Shown: positions 1-10,594 of the stretch, piece by piece | Position numbering within the stretch: position 1 is the stretch's first letter | Layout: each line of letters begins with the position of its first letter | Assembly (NCBI RefSeq): GCF_036850765.1 | Contig: NC_089496.1 | Coordinates: 47,730,113-47,794,112, forward strand | DNA length: 64,000 nucleotides | Reading direction: 5' to 3' | Origin: Saccopteryx bilineata | Lineage: Eukaryota; Chordata; Mammalia; Chiroptera; Emballonuridae | Program-made: the position numbers and the translations under genes | Notes under the pieces: model-generated | The model's database searches: none | Told to the model about the DNA's origin: nothing | What the model saw: only the letters and a program-made list of their open reading frames with translations

Positions 1-173
1 CTGTGTTTCCTATACATCCAAATTTTATAAAATATTTAGAGGTTTATTCAGAAAGCTAATTGAGCGGTTGTAGGCAAACATTGATAAATATTAATAGCCA
101 AGATGTTGCAATAGGAATAATAAACTCGATTTATTCAATTGAGAGTTTATTGTTTAATTAATTATTTCTGGGC

Positions 174-364
174 CAGGCATCCCCAAACTATGGCCCGCAG
201 GCCGCAATTTGGCCCCCTAAGGCCATTTATCCAGCTCCCACCGCACTTCCAGAAGGGGCAACTCTCTCATTGGTGGTCAGTGAGAGGAGCACTATATGTG
301 GGAGCCCTCCAATGGTCTCAGGGACAGTGAACTGGCCCCCTGTGTAAAAGTTTGGGGACCCCTG
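174..364 (+). mobile_element. hAT non-autonomous element, family 1, short internally deleted copy
   Basis: The ends are CAGGCATCCCCAAACT and AGTTTGGGGACCCCTG, an imperfect terminal inverted repeat shared with the copies at 14379, 42000 and 55136. Only about 190 bp remain. The left GC-rich end (GGCCCGCAGGCCGC) and the right end (AGGGACAGTGAACTGG) are joined after a larger internal deletion than in the other copies. No clear 8-bp duplication is visible, so the edges may be mutated. It cannot encode a transposase. Confidence 0.8.
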
Positions 365-1273
365 GAACAGATACTCTAGAAGTATGTTAAGGAGCCTATT
401 CATGGAGTGGCTTTCAGTATGATAGAAATCCATCTGTTTGAGATTATTTAAACATAATCCTGTCTGAAACTTTGACTTTTAAAGATTGCATCTAAGGCTT
501 TTATTTAGTTGTTTACTTAGACCAATTTCATGTTCAAATTTCACACTGTTAGAAAGTTTAAAGGATACTATTACTATGATTTTCAAAATAAAAGGATGAA
601 CTCCCCTTGGAAACTGTTCTGGTCATCACGCTTCCTAGACCTGTTTTTCTACTCTCTTCCTATTTCTGTGATTCTTTTCCATCACCCCATCCTCCCAGAC
701 CACAAAATCTGTTCCTTTCATTTGGCTCTCAGTTATCCAGTTTTTTTTCCCTGCCTCCCATAGCAAAGCCATCAGCCAGGTCCCAGGGACCTCACCTGAC
801 TGGAGCCTGCCTTTTCTGAACCTTCTTCCTTCCCCTCTGACGCTACTGCACTGGGCTGTCAGCACTCTGCCCCCACTCAATGCTTCCCTCTTCCAACGGA
901 GCCTCACGTGACTTCCAGTTTAATCTTTTTCAAGCATCGCTATGATTTTGTTCAGAGTGCCATCAAGATAGTTCACTGTCTTTCCATTACATTTGGCCCC
1001 AAATCCAAACTTTGTTATCTTGGCCTTACCCTACACGTTAGGTCTTTTCTCCCACTCCACCAAGGTGAAGAGCTAACCTCTCCTCTTTCCCCAGCCGTGT
1101 GCTTTGACATGCTCTTCCCACGTGAAAACACCCCAGCCTCTCCAGCTCCACGTGGCCATCTTCTCCTCCAGAGGCCACTGTGGAAGCCACCCAGATGAAG
1201 CTTTCTCCAAGGCTCCCAGTTGGAAAGACACTTCCAGTTCTCCGAGTCCATGCGATAACGCCTTTTTACCTAT
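365..1273. other. Unique sequence, no gene recognised
   Basis: Non-repetitive DNA with pyrimidine-rich tracts around 640-840 and 1020-1110. The open frames here are short, overlap on both strands and show no domain. No repeat family was recognised with confidence. Confidence 0.5.
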
Positions 1274-1637
1274 TGTGTTAGTTTGCTAAGGCTGCCACAA
1301 TGAAGGACCAGAAATTCATTTTCTTACCGTTCTAGAGGCTTAGAAGTTTGACATCAAGGTGTTGCCAGAGCTGCTTTCTTCTGATGCATTGCTCTTGGGC
1401 TTGTAGATGGCTTGTTCTTCCTATGTCTTCACACGGTCTTCCTTCTGTGTGTGTCTGTGTCCTAATCTCCTCCCCTCGAAAGGACAGCAGCCACATTAGA
1501 TTAGAGCCCTCTCTAATAACCTCATTTTAACTTCATTATCTCTTTAGAGCACCAACCTGTCCAGACAATCACATTCTGAGACACGGGGCACTAGGGCTTC
1601 AACATTCGACTTTTACAGGGGGCATCATTCAGCCCCG
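1274..1637 (-). mobile_element. ERVL-MaLR-like solo LTR remnant, antisense
   Basis: The text from TTAGTTTGCTAAGGCTGCC through TCTAGAGGCTTAGAAGT, the GTGTGTCTGTGTCCTAATCT segment and the close TCATTCAGCCCC follows the order of the reverse complement of MST/MLT1-type LTRs as I remember them. It is heavily diverged and has no internal retroviral genes beside it. The subfamily is not resolved. Confidence 0.6.
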
Positions 1638-1879
1638 AATCCCTATCTTTGCAGCACGTCTCACCTTAGAGTGTTCTGTTTTTCCTTTGTGTGTGTGTGT
1701 GTACATGTTATCAATCTCCTGCCATATTCTTAATATGAGAGGGCAGGGTCTACATTTTCGTTATGACATATGTCCGTGTAAAGCCCATAAACTCTCAAAA
1801 CAGTACCTCCTTGCACACAACAGCTATGTCACACTTTTTAAAAGATGAATAGAAAATAAATTAGTACTTTTTCTTTTTT

Positions 1880-2047
1880 TTAAGAGTATTGTTTTTTTTT
1901 TTATTTTTTATTTATTGATTTTAGAGAGAAAAGAAGGGGGGAGAGAAAAACATAGATCTGTTCCTGTATGTGCCCTGACTGGGGATCGAACCCCTAACCT
2001 CTGCCATCAGGATGATGCTCCAACCAATCAAGCCATCCAGCCAGGCC
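1880..2047 (-). mobile_element. tRNA-derived bat SINE, minor type (Ves-like)
   Basis: Read on the minus strand it starts GGCCTGGCTGGATGGCTTGA, has a tRNA B-box-like GGGGTTCGATCCCCAG, then a short body and an A-rich tail (the T-run near 1890 on the plus strand). It is shorter than the main SINE here and closest to the element at 57693. The flanks AGTACTTTTTCT and AGAACTTTTTAT may be a decayed target duplication. Confidence 0.7.
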
Positions 2048-2296
2048 AGAACTTTTTATAAGGTGTATCTGGCATATGGACAATAAGAACTATACATTCA
2101 GGTAAATAGATTTAAATAGGTGTCAATTATTTGGATAATTCTTCCAAATTTCATATTTCCACTAAGAAATATGAAGAATTTTAGCCAGAATTTTACACAC
2201 TATTAGCATTGAGTACACTAATTAACTGCTGTGCATTCTGTTAATGGGGTAGGAATGAACTCCCTAAAGGAAGCTGTTCCATTAGTAAATTATTTT

Positions 2297-2510
2297 CTTT
2301 TTTTTTTCCAAGCGAGAGGAGGGGAGATAGACAGATTCCCATGTGTGCCCCAACTGGGATCCACCCAGCGACCCCATCTGGGGTTGGTGCTCTGCCCGTC
2401 TGGGGCCATGCTCGCAACCGAGATATTTTTAGCGTCTGAGGTGGAGGCTCCAAAAAGCCATCTTCAGTGCCCAGAGATGATGTGCTTGAACTAATTGAGC
2501 CATGGCTGCA

Positions 2511-2549
<39 letters not shown>

Positions 2550-2693
2550 GGAGAGAGAGACAGAGAGAGAGAAGAAAGAGGGATGGAGAAGCAGATGGTC
2601 GCTTTTCCTATGTGCCCTGACTGGGAATTGAACCTGAGGCATCCACACACCAGGCCAACGCTCTACTGTGGAGCCAACCAACCAGAGGGCCAC
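2297..2693 (-). mobile_element. tRNA-derived long SINE (type A), older diverged copy
   Basis: On the minus strand the tRNA-like head (GGCTCCACAGTAGAGCGTTG, then a degraded B box) is followed by the CTTCTCCA-type body, a (CT)n expansion and the GATCCCAGTTGGGGCACA tail block. It differs from the young copies at many sites and carries an unusually long (GA/CT)n tract at about 2517-2572. Open frames on both strands are translations of this repeat, not genes. Confidence 0.85.
2517..2572 (+). repeat. (GA)n microsatellite inside SINE
   Basis: About 56 bp of near-continuous GA dinucleotides with a few interruptions. It expanded from the CT-rich body of the surrounding minus-strand SINE. Confidence 0.95.
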
Positions 2694-2721
2694 AGTACAT
2701 TTAAAACCCAATAATTACAAC

Positions 2722-2880
2722 ATTTCTTGAGCCCTGCTTATGTGCCAGGCACTGTTTCAAACACTTTAAAAATATTCACTCATTTTATAATCACAACAAC
2801 TCTGTGAGAGGAAAACTATTATTATCCCAATTTTGGACATTATAAAACTGAGGTACAAAGAGCTGAAGCAATGCCATTAA
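2722..2880 (-). mobile_element. MIR SINE relic, antisense
   Basis: The stretch TGTGCCAGGCACTGTTTCAA, then ATCACAACAACTCTGTGAG, then TATTATTATCCCAATTTT and AACTGAGGTACAAAGAG follows the reverse complement of the MIR core and 3' part in order. It is diverged as expected for a mammal-wide ancient repeat. Confidence 0.85.
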
Positions 2881-2908
2881 GACAGAGCCAGCCATTAAGA
2901 CAGAGCCA
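2873..2908 (+). repeat. Perfect 18-bp tandem duplication
   Basis: The unit GCCATTAAGACAGAGCCA occurs twice back to back, immediately 5' of a type B SINE. The duplication lies at the end of the MIR relic. It may be part of the target duplication process or a separate slip. Confidence 0.9.
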
Positions 2909-3237
2909 GCCTGACTAGGTGGTGGTGCAGTGGATAGACTGTTGGGCTGGGATGCGGAGGACCCAGGTTTGAGGCTCCGAGGTCCCCAGCTTGAGCGCAG
3001 GCTCATCTGGTTCAAGCAAGGCTCACCAGTTTGGACCCAAGGTCACTGGCTCGAGCAAGGGGTTACTCAGTCTGCTATAGCCCCACGGTCAAGGCACATA
3101 TGAGAAAACAATCAACGAACAAGTAAGATGCTGCAACGAAGAATTGATGCTTCTCATCTCTCTCCCTTCCTGTCCATCTGTCCCTACCTATCCCTCTTTC
3201 TGTCTCTCTCTGTCTCTGTCACAAGAAAAAAAAAAGA
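2909..3237 (+). mobile_element. tRNA-derived SINE (type B)
   Basis: The head is GCCTGACTAGGTGGTGGTGC. It is followed by a B-box-like AGGACCCAGGTTTGAGGCTC, a GAGCAAGG-rich body, the AATCAACGAACAAGTAAGATG block, a CTGTCTCTC pyrimidine tract and an A tail. A short flanking repeat AGAGCCAG / AGAGTCAG marks the insertion. Other copies are at 21603, 27541 and 56305. Confidence 0.88.
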
Positions 3238-4829
3238 GTCAGGTTTGGAACCCAAGTCAATTTATAACTTGACTCCAAGCTCTGAGATTCTATACTATTT
3301 CTATCTGCTTGTTCATTCATTTCTCTCACGATAAGTTGTAAGATTCTCTAATTATTACAAAATGTGGTTCAAATATCTCTGACAAATAAAAAAAAACCCC
3401 ATTAACTCCTAAAGTTAAGGGGCAGTAAAGCCCTAGATCCATTTTAGAACTTCGGAAATATGAACACAAGATTTAAAAAAATGTTACGTTTATTAGCACA
3501 AACAAGCAAATTAAGCAGTCAGGCCACAAAATGGATTCTTTGATCTGAATTTTCTGGCGAACATTTCACAGCGATCATTGCCAAATGTCATGCTGAAAGT
3601 GTTACCGACAGGCACAGACTATAAAAAGACTTAGTTCTGTCTCAAGGCCAATTTCGCTACTATAGAACTCGACTCTGGCACATAATTACAAATTGATGCA
3701 TTGCTATGGTGGATGGACGATTCCCCATGACTACTGAAACATTTGGTAAAGTCAAGTCAATGACTAAAAAATACATAGGCAATTAAAGATGGGCCCGTGG
3801 AAATACCCTTTTAAAATCAGCAGATATGTAGCTTTTGAGATATTGATCCACTTTTGAGCTTGGAAATTTTGCATAAAAACACTACAGAGTTAAGAAAGAT
3901 AAACTGCACGATGCAGTGTGTAGATGGTGTTATATACTGAGTCATACAAGTGAAACCTGCATGGTTTGGAGAACCATGTCATCATTAAAAATGAATAAAT
4001 TTAAAAAGGAAAGATAAATTGATGCATGATATTTCTTCTGACTTTTACAGAAGCCTGTATTTGATAGGATAATTATCTAACTCAAAGTAGCTTCAAAAGG
4101 GAATTTTAGACCCTTGTCACTAAGACCTTCTAGACAAGTTGAGCTGACATCAAATTTCTGACTGTCTCTTTCTCATCTGCTTCCCACTAGGTTGGTTTTT
4201 ATTAGGAAAAAAAATCTCATTCATCACTGCAGCAAAGATGGCCTCCTATCTTCGTAGACCCTTCTTACTGTTTTAGGAGAAAGAACCTCCTTCCTCTGAC
4301 ATAGGCATCGTTCCCTCTTCCGGACACTGGGAAGCCCCGCCCCCTGCAGTGTGCGCTCAGGGTGGGGGACAGGCCCCTTCCTGGCAGGTGGGGCGGGAAT
4401 GCAGACCCAAAGACAGAGAGCAGTCAGTGCAGGTGAGGCAAAAAGTAACAGATGCCACCCGCAACTGCTGAGCTATTTACAAACAAAATCTATTTAACCT
4501 CCTTCTTGGGAAAATTCACCATCTTTTTTTTTTTTTTCCTTTAAGTCAAAATACATCAAAGTAGAAAAGATAATTCTTTTAAAAAATAGAAAACCCCTAA
4601 GAGAATAAAACTTAACATAACAACATGGAATCAAGGTGCGAAGTCTAGGTAGTATTTTGTGACTATAGTAGATACTGTCTTCTAATAAAACTATTCAGGG
4701 TCGGGTGTATTCTGGCTTTCCAAGGTGAGCTTTTAAAGAGTATCAGGCACATATCAGAGAAATAGAAAGCTTTGGGAAAGGCAAACAGTCTGATAGTGTT
4801 TTCTGACTCCGAATCTTGCTCCTGCTGCT
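3238..4829. other. Unique sequence; conserved-element-like block near 3480-3800
   Basis: No repeat or gene was recognised. The segment 3480-3800 is low in repeats, with ACATAATTACAAATTGATGC and nearby TAATTA-like sites, a composition often seen in developmental enhancers. This is inference from composition only. Around 4330-4400 there is a short GC-richer patch (GGGGCGGGAATGC) with few CpGs, too small for a CpG island. Confidence 0.4.
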
Positions 4830-5014
4830 TGCGTATTGGAAATGTTCATTTCTCTCTTTTTCATTGCTTGAGCAAGGGACTTAATCTCTTTGGGTTTTGC
4901 TTTTGTTTCCTTGTCAAATGAGGATACATACATTTTTCTTGGACGGTTGAGTTAAAAGTGACAATGCATAGAAAACTCGTCAGATAGTAAGTAGGTCCTC
5001 AATAAATGTTAGTT
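4830..5014 (+). mobile_element. MIR SINE relic, sense
   Basis: GCAAGGGACTTAATCTCTTT, then TTGTCAAATGAGGATA, then AGTAGGTCCTCAATAAATGT follow the MIR order: the after-TTGGGCAAGT block, the CATCTGTAAAATG block and the 3' CTCAATAAATGTT end. Confidence 0.85.
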
Positions 5015-5123
5015 TTCCAGCGTATGTATACACTTAACGCAAGGGTTTGATTCTCCTTTCTTTTATTACCCACTTGACAGTCTACAATGCAAATGGAGAC
5101 AATAATAGTTTGTTCAGGTAGCA

Positions 5124-5146
5124 ACACACACACACACACACACACA
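5124..5146 (+). repeat. (AC)n microsatellite
   Basis: About 11 perfect AC dinucleotides. Confidence 0.97.
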
Positions 5147-5542
5147 GAAGCAGAATTAATAAATTACACTCACCAAATTTCTGGTAATGAAAAAGGCAAG
5201 CATATAAAAAAATTAATCACACCTTGTTATATGTCAAAAATCCAGCAGAAAGGAAAGACAGCTGGACACCCACTGAGTCACAATCATGGTACAGCCAGCA
5301 TTTTGATAAGAGAGAATATTATACGTCACATTGTCACCATCGATCTGTCAATCACTGGCGACTGAGACCATATGAGGCCCAGAATCACACACAGCTGCTC
5401 AGCACAGCCTCCAAACCAAAGAACAGAGCAAGAGCTTCTGTTTGACCATTTCTGAAAAAATTCAAAATAGTGTTTTCCTTTGATTGTGGAGAAATGGGTT
5501 GGATTCTTTACTTTGTAGATTTGGATTTGGTGTTCAAATTTT

Positions 5543-5804
5543 TTTTTTTTGAGTTTTATTCTGCTGGGTTTTTGTTTTGTTGGGTTTTTTTTAGATTTTT
5601 TTTTTATTTAATGATTTTTAGAGAGAAGAGAGAGACAGTGCTAGAGAGAGGAGAGAAAAAGAGGGTGGAGGGAGAAGTGGGAACCATCAACTCATAGTAG
5701 TTGCTTCTCATATGTGCCTTGACCGAGCAAGCCTGGGGTTTCGAACCAGCGACCTCAGTGTTCCAGGTCGATGCTTTATCTACTGCACCACCACAGGTCA
5801 GGCT
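5543..5804 (-). mobile_element. tRNA-derived SINE (type C)
   Basis: On the minus strand it starts GCCTGACCTGTGGTGGTGCA. It then has a B-box-like GTCGCTGGTTCGAAACCCC, GGTCAAGGCACATATGAGAA, a CT-rich body and a tail near AAATCATTAAATAAAA. The copies of GTGTTCAAATTTT at 5530-5542 and 5805-5817 are the target duplication, so the extra T-rich DNA at 5543-5592 is probably an elongated, scrambled A tail. Confidence 0.88.
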
Positions 5805-5817
5805 GTGTTCAAATTTT

Positions 5818-7479
5818 AAAGATGACACAACCTGCTGGTAATCTTATTTCTCCAAAATAGGTTACCGGTTGGCTGAAAAATGTTTTTGGATAGATCTGAA
5901 AAATATTTTCTTCTACTTGCAAAATGATAAACCCCTCTCATAAGTCTGTGGAAAGAATATTTAAGGAAGAATGTTCGACAGCGTTAGTTTTATGTAGCTG
6001 TTGTACCTTTGGCTCCACCCATCAAGATTAAATGACAGGGATGGGATTTTCATCAGAAGAAATCTCGGAAAGTTTGATGAAAAACGGAAAAAAATAAATA
6101 CAAAAAGCCAACCCACCGTGAATTGATTTACACAGCCTAATATATGAGCATGATATTCTTTGGATGCAGTTTATTGTGAGCCAAATTTAGAAAAAAATTG
6201 CATGTACCACTTTAATCTGAAGTATCTTCTCATGAAATGTACATGGTCGTGCGGTTAACTGTTTACGGGAACTTTTCAGTTTTGTGGCTTGGCCCGCTTT
6301 CAAAATATTCAAACATGTTTGGCTTTTGCAACTTCACTAATTAAACCTTCTAAAACAGATGGAATTATAGAAATTACAGGGTTTAAAATATCACTTTAAT
6401 TGGTTTACGATCTATGTGACACACAGTTCCATTCATACTGTAAAAAAAAAATACACACACACACACATACACACACAAATGGCTCAAAAGAGAGAGCTAA
6501 TTAATGTTTCTTTAACTCTTTCAATGAAGTCTTGTGTTTCCATCAGCCTGGCTCTGAGCAAACCTGATCAACACTAACTGGGAAGATACAGGTTGCAACC
6601 TGAAGCCGTACTGGGCAGCCTCTTTTAGGATGCCCGAGGGGCGAGGAGAACCCAAATTTACCTTCTTTTCTAAAGGAAATAAACGGCCCCCAGAGAGGCC
6701 TCGAAGCGTGCATAGAGCAGTGCCTCGGAGTGAGGCGTAGATGCATCGTCCTTCTTTCAATAGGATGGCCTAATAAGGCACGCAGACAACCATGCTTTTC
6801 TGGAATAGTCTTGATTTCAAATATTCTACTCTACTGTCCCACTAAAAATGCTCACATTTGTAAGGCCACATGTTGAGATTTTTGAGTTGAAATGGCTGTA
6901 CCCAGATCCTTGGGAGGTTTGCAGGGGGTAATTCAAGTGTGTCTACGGGCCTTAACCATCAAGAATCTGGTAGAGTGAAGCTCACCCACGCCCACAAAGG
7001 TCCTGATTTTGAGCAAGCCCCACAGTGAAGGCCTCCATTAAATAAACCTGCTTTGCCCGGCAAAATAACCGACAGTTTTAGAAAAAAAAATATACTATCC
7101 TACAATGTTTTTGGCTAGTGTTGGCTAACAAATTCAAATGCCCGTTTCTTTTGAATATCTCAATTTGCCATTTAGATGTGATTTTAAACACACTATGCCC
7201 CTTTGTTGCCATGGTAACAGATTTGGGCCCTCATGGGTGACAGAGAAGTATCACAGTACCGGTTCCTGTTTGAACACACATGTTCTCTGGGTCTCTCCTG
7301 CCCTGCAGCGGGACGACAGAGGGGGGCTGGAGTCACCGCCCATCCCACAGCAAGGTAAAGCTGGGGAAATCGCCCACCTCGGGGCAGAGTCCCTCTTGTA
7401 GTCACTATGGAGAAAGATTCAAATACTCGCTTTAATGATCCCAGATAGAGCCCTTCGCCTCCCCACCAATGTGACATTT
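5818..7479. other. Unique sequence, no gene recognised
   Basis: Repeat-poor AT-rich DNA apart from an (AC)n tract at about 6452-6477. A GC-richer patch at 7290-7400 holds an open frame of 87 codons with no recognisable domain and an overlapping frame on the other strand, which is typical of chance frames. Confidence 0.5.
6452..6477 (+). repeat. (AC)n microsatellite
   Basis: AC repeats with one TAC interruption, following an A run. Confidence 0.95.
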
Positions 7480-7900
7480 TTGCAGACATTTTACGTATCG
7501 AGGAAATATTTAATTGAAATGTGCTTCCGAGAATGCCTACAGAGCTGGCTCTAGGCAGCTTCCAACGTTGCAGGGGTCAATTAAAAGAACCAATCAACTG
7601 TTTTTAAAACTTGAAAATATTAAAAGAAAGAAAGGTTTGGGGAAACGAAAGTGGACAAAAAGTAATGTTAAATAGCATGGAGCATGACTAATGGCGCTAG
7701 CATGTTAAAATCATTGGGAAAATGTCCTTGGAAGACAAATGAATTTTCAGCAGAATAATTAACTTAATTAACAAATTTGCATGCATATTCATCAGGCTAT
7801 TGAAGTCTTTCCAGCCCAGCTTGATGAGCGTTGGTGTAATAATTGTCTCATTTACATTCTGCAATCTACTACAATTTAGGGCATGCAAAAAAAAAAAGCC
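7480..7900. promoter_or_regulatory. Candidate conserved non-coding element (enhancer-like)
   Basis: A repeat-free block contains dense homeodomain and POU-type sites: ATAATTAACTTAATTAAC at about 7755, the octamer ATTTGCAT at 7775-7782 running directly into GCATATTCAT, then GTAATAATTGTCTC. Such clustering is common in developmental enhancers. Whether it is conserved or active cannot be seen here. Confidence 0.35.
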
Positions 7901-9048
7901 AACCTCTTCCCTTTGACTTTCTCTAGGACCCACAGACTCCTAATGACACAGCCATCACCCACGCTGCAGCCTTAAGATCCGGCCTTTTGAGAGAACCCCC
8001 CCGGAGAGAGTTCACTGTGGTTTTCTCCTCCCCCAGCCTCCTCTTCTTTCTTTCTTTCTCTTTTTTTTTTTTTTCCTCTTGGCCCAGGTTCTCTGATTTT
8101 GCCTCTGCTTGCTCTCCTGGGTACATCTTGGCACCAGTTCTGACTTCAAATCTCCTGGGTCGCCAGACTGCATCATGTAAAAATTGCCATTTCCCTCTAT
8201 CTCTGCAGGGTAATCTTTAAAGGCAGTAAGGTGTGACGCTCCAGCCTGGCGGTTTGGCACGCCGCAGCCCGTGGATACCAGCACACGGGGATCTGGACGG
8301 CTTGCTCTGACAGCACTCAGCGCTGGGAACAAAAGGAATGGGGTGGGGGGTGGGGGGTGGAGCGCAAATGTATTTTTACATATTGTAGGCATATGGCCAC
8401 AAGGCCAGCAGAAAATATATTTAATTACCAATTGCGCACATTGAGGAGAAAAACACTCGGAAGGGAAGGGGGAGGGGGGGGAACTGTGTACACAGCAATA
8501 TTATTCTACTTTAACTTTTCACCTCATTTATTTATTTATTTATTTATTTTTAGTTGAAGATGAAAGAAAGGGATGTGGAGGAGAACCTCCAAAGGTTATC
8601 CGCTGGAATCCTATCAAAGGTGATGTGGGCGTTTGATGTGCCTTCCTCAACAGCATAACGTTATCTTAGGAGATAGAACAGTTTCGATGATAAAATAATT
8701 TTACTAAGGTATTTTTTTTGGGGGGGGGGTGACCCATGGGAACTAATCTGAAATATACCAGAATAGATGCTCTTACTGGTCTGCCGAAACTATAGTTCTG
8801 ATGTTGCACGTTAATGTAGGGCTTCACGATGAAAAATCACTCTTGGAGAAGTATCGCCTTGTTCTTCCCTAGGAAATCCGAACCGTTCGGCCCATATTTC
8901 TTGCCTGCTTCATGGCTCTCGGGCACTGTGCTCGCCAGGGAGGGGCAGGGTGAGTCAGGTATAGACTCTGAACTTCAGAAAATCATACTCTGAAGGGAGA
9001 CAAATATATATACAAATATAATTTTATTGCTAAATTATTAAATATATT
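7901..9048. other. Unique sequence with simple repeats and two G-rich runs
   Basis: Contains CTTT/T-rich tracts at 8040-8078, G-rich runs at 8340-8360 and 8463-8481, and an (ATTT)n tract at about 8526-8550. The 8380-8460 segment between the G-rich runs looks AT-rich and non-repetitive (ATATATTTAATTACCAATTG). No gene was recognised. Confidence 0.5.
8340..8360 (+). repeat. G-quadruplex-prone G-run cluster
   Basis: Runs of 4, 6, 6 and 2 Gs are separated by single Ts. The two six-G runs can supply enough G-triplets for an intramolecular quadruplex on the plus strand. Confidence 0.7.
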
Positions 9049-9056
9049 GAAACTCT

Positions 9057-9058
<2 letters not shown>

Positions 9059-9123
<65 letters not shown>
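9059..9123 (+). repeat. (AT)n next to poly-T
   Basis: About 32 bp of AT dinucleotides followed by about 33 Ts. The Ts are the A tail of the adjacent minus-strand SINE. The (AT)n tract lies between the target duplication and that tail. Confidence 0.97.
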
Positions 9124-9499
9124 CTGAAGCTGGAAACGGGGAGAGACAGTCAGACAGACTCCCGCATGCGCCCGACCGGGATCCACCCGGCACGCCCACC
9201 AGGGGCTACGCTCTGCCCACCAGGGGGCGATGCTCTGCCCCTCCGGGGCGTCGCCATATTGCGACCAGAGCCACTCTAGCGCCTGAGGCAGAGGCCACAG
9301 AGCCATCCCCAGCGCCCAGGCCATCTCCGCTCCAATGGAGCCTTGGCTGCGGGAGGGGAAGAGAGAGACAGAGAGGAAAGCGCGGCGGAGGGGTGGAGAA
9401 GCAGATGGGCGCTTCTCCTGTGTGCCCTGGCCGGGAATCGAACCTGGGTCCTCCGCACGCTAGGCCGACGCTCTACCGCTGAGGCAACCGGCCAGGGCC
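9065..9499 (-). mobile_element. tRNA-derived long SINE (type A), young full-length copy
   Basis: The minus-strand copy has the head GGCCCTGGCCGGTTGCCTCA, A- and B-box-like parts of a tRNA (GGTTCGATTCCCGGCC), a CT-rich body, the GGCTCCATTGGAGCGGAGAT block and the tail CCAGCTTCAGAAAA. A perfect 16-bp target duplication GAAACTCTTACTATAT lies at 9049-9064 and 9500-9515. It carries the subfamily with a duplicated GCTCTGCCC / CCAGGGG unit near 9205-9245. Open frames of 60-113 codons here are repeat translations. Confidence 0.95.
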
Positions 9500-9515
9500 G
9501 AAACTCTTACTATAT

Positions 9516-10594
9516 TTAAAAGTACACAGGACACATAATAATATACGTGTTGTGTGATAAGAGAGGTACATTGATCCAGGGACCACAGAGAATTGACTTA
9601 GTTTAACCTGGGAGTCAGTCACTCAGGAGGACCAGGGAGGTGACTTCTTCTGGGGGAAGTTACTAAAAAGGAGTTTTAGGTGTAAAGAAAGATGTAGGTA
9701 AAAGGTCCCAACAGTGTCCCCTGACCTTGTTGATTCTGTCTCATCAATCATGAACCTGTTGGAGAATTGTATGTTAGACAACGTGTTACGACTTTCTACT
9801 CCCCTAATCCCCAGCAGCTGGGGAGGATGGGATTGCACAGGCGTGTATTGGTACCACACACACCTTTGGGTCATCTGGTCATTGAATGCCTGGTGGTTGG
9901 AGCTGGAGCTCAGAACCACATCCAGTGTGGATCATTGCCTAGTGGGTCAGGCCTCCTCTGAGAAGTAGTAGCCGAGCCAGCACCCCGGCATTGAGGTTGG
10001 TCGGAGAACTTAGCTGCATAACCAACTTGGTGTCCATAGACTCCAGTTAGGAAGACGAATCCCAAGGATCAGGATAGGTAGACTTTTTCCGACAAACAAC
10101 GGCTGGTGCTTGAGTGTGCCAGCCCCGATTGATGAAACCTACAGGCATGCCCTTGAGTGGACATCGCTGAGAATTGTGTGGGCAGCTCTCTTCTCTTTTC
10201 TTTCTGATCTATGAAGGGTTTATTGGAAGGACAGACACAGAGAGGGTTCCAACCCTGGAGATGGAATAGTTGTGATAATCACCAGAAGCTGGCTTTACCT
10301 TTACCAGAGCAAGTTTGGTTTATTTGGGGCTTGGCCTTGGAGAGGCCAACACTTACGAAAAAGGCCGAGGTTGCTGCAGGGCTCGGATGGATTCCATATC
10401 TTGCACTTAAGAGATTTGCTGACTCTGTTATTAGTGAGTTCAAGTGTGCTTGGGTAGGAGCTTAAAGTGTTGAGATGGTCATAGGTTAGGAGCCTGTTGA
10501 TAATTCTCCTTCTGTAGCCCAAGTTTAAGGTACTTGTGGGAAATAAAAGGACTGCATCAGAATACTTCTAAGGTCCTTCCTTTACTCACTCACC
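9516..10594. other. Unrecognised sequence, moderately GC-balanced
   Basis: About 1 kb that matches no repeat family I know. Short open frames of 60-98 codons overlap on both strands without domains. The TGGGAAATAAAAGGACTGCA near 10538 looks like a polyadenylation signal context, so an old LTR or gene 3' end cannot be excluded. Confidence 0.4.

Noticed and set aside
4320..4400. CpG-island promoter
   Set aside because: The patch is under 100 bp and has few CpG dinucleotides.
9065..9499. Open frames of 60-190 codons on both strands in SINEs (also at 2241-2711, 22302-22859, 24422-25029, 37361-37930, 40624-41143)
   Set aside because: The same translated phrases recur at every type A SINE and on both strands. 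They are translations of a non-coding tRNA-derived repeat.
9516..10594. Endogenous retrovirus or LTR
   Set aside because: A polyadenylation-like AATAAA context exists near 10540, but no paired LTRs, primer site, or gag/pol-like frame could be seen.
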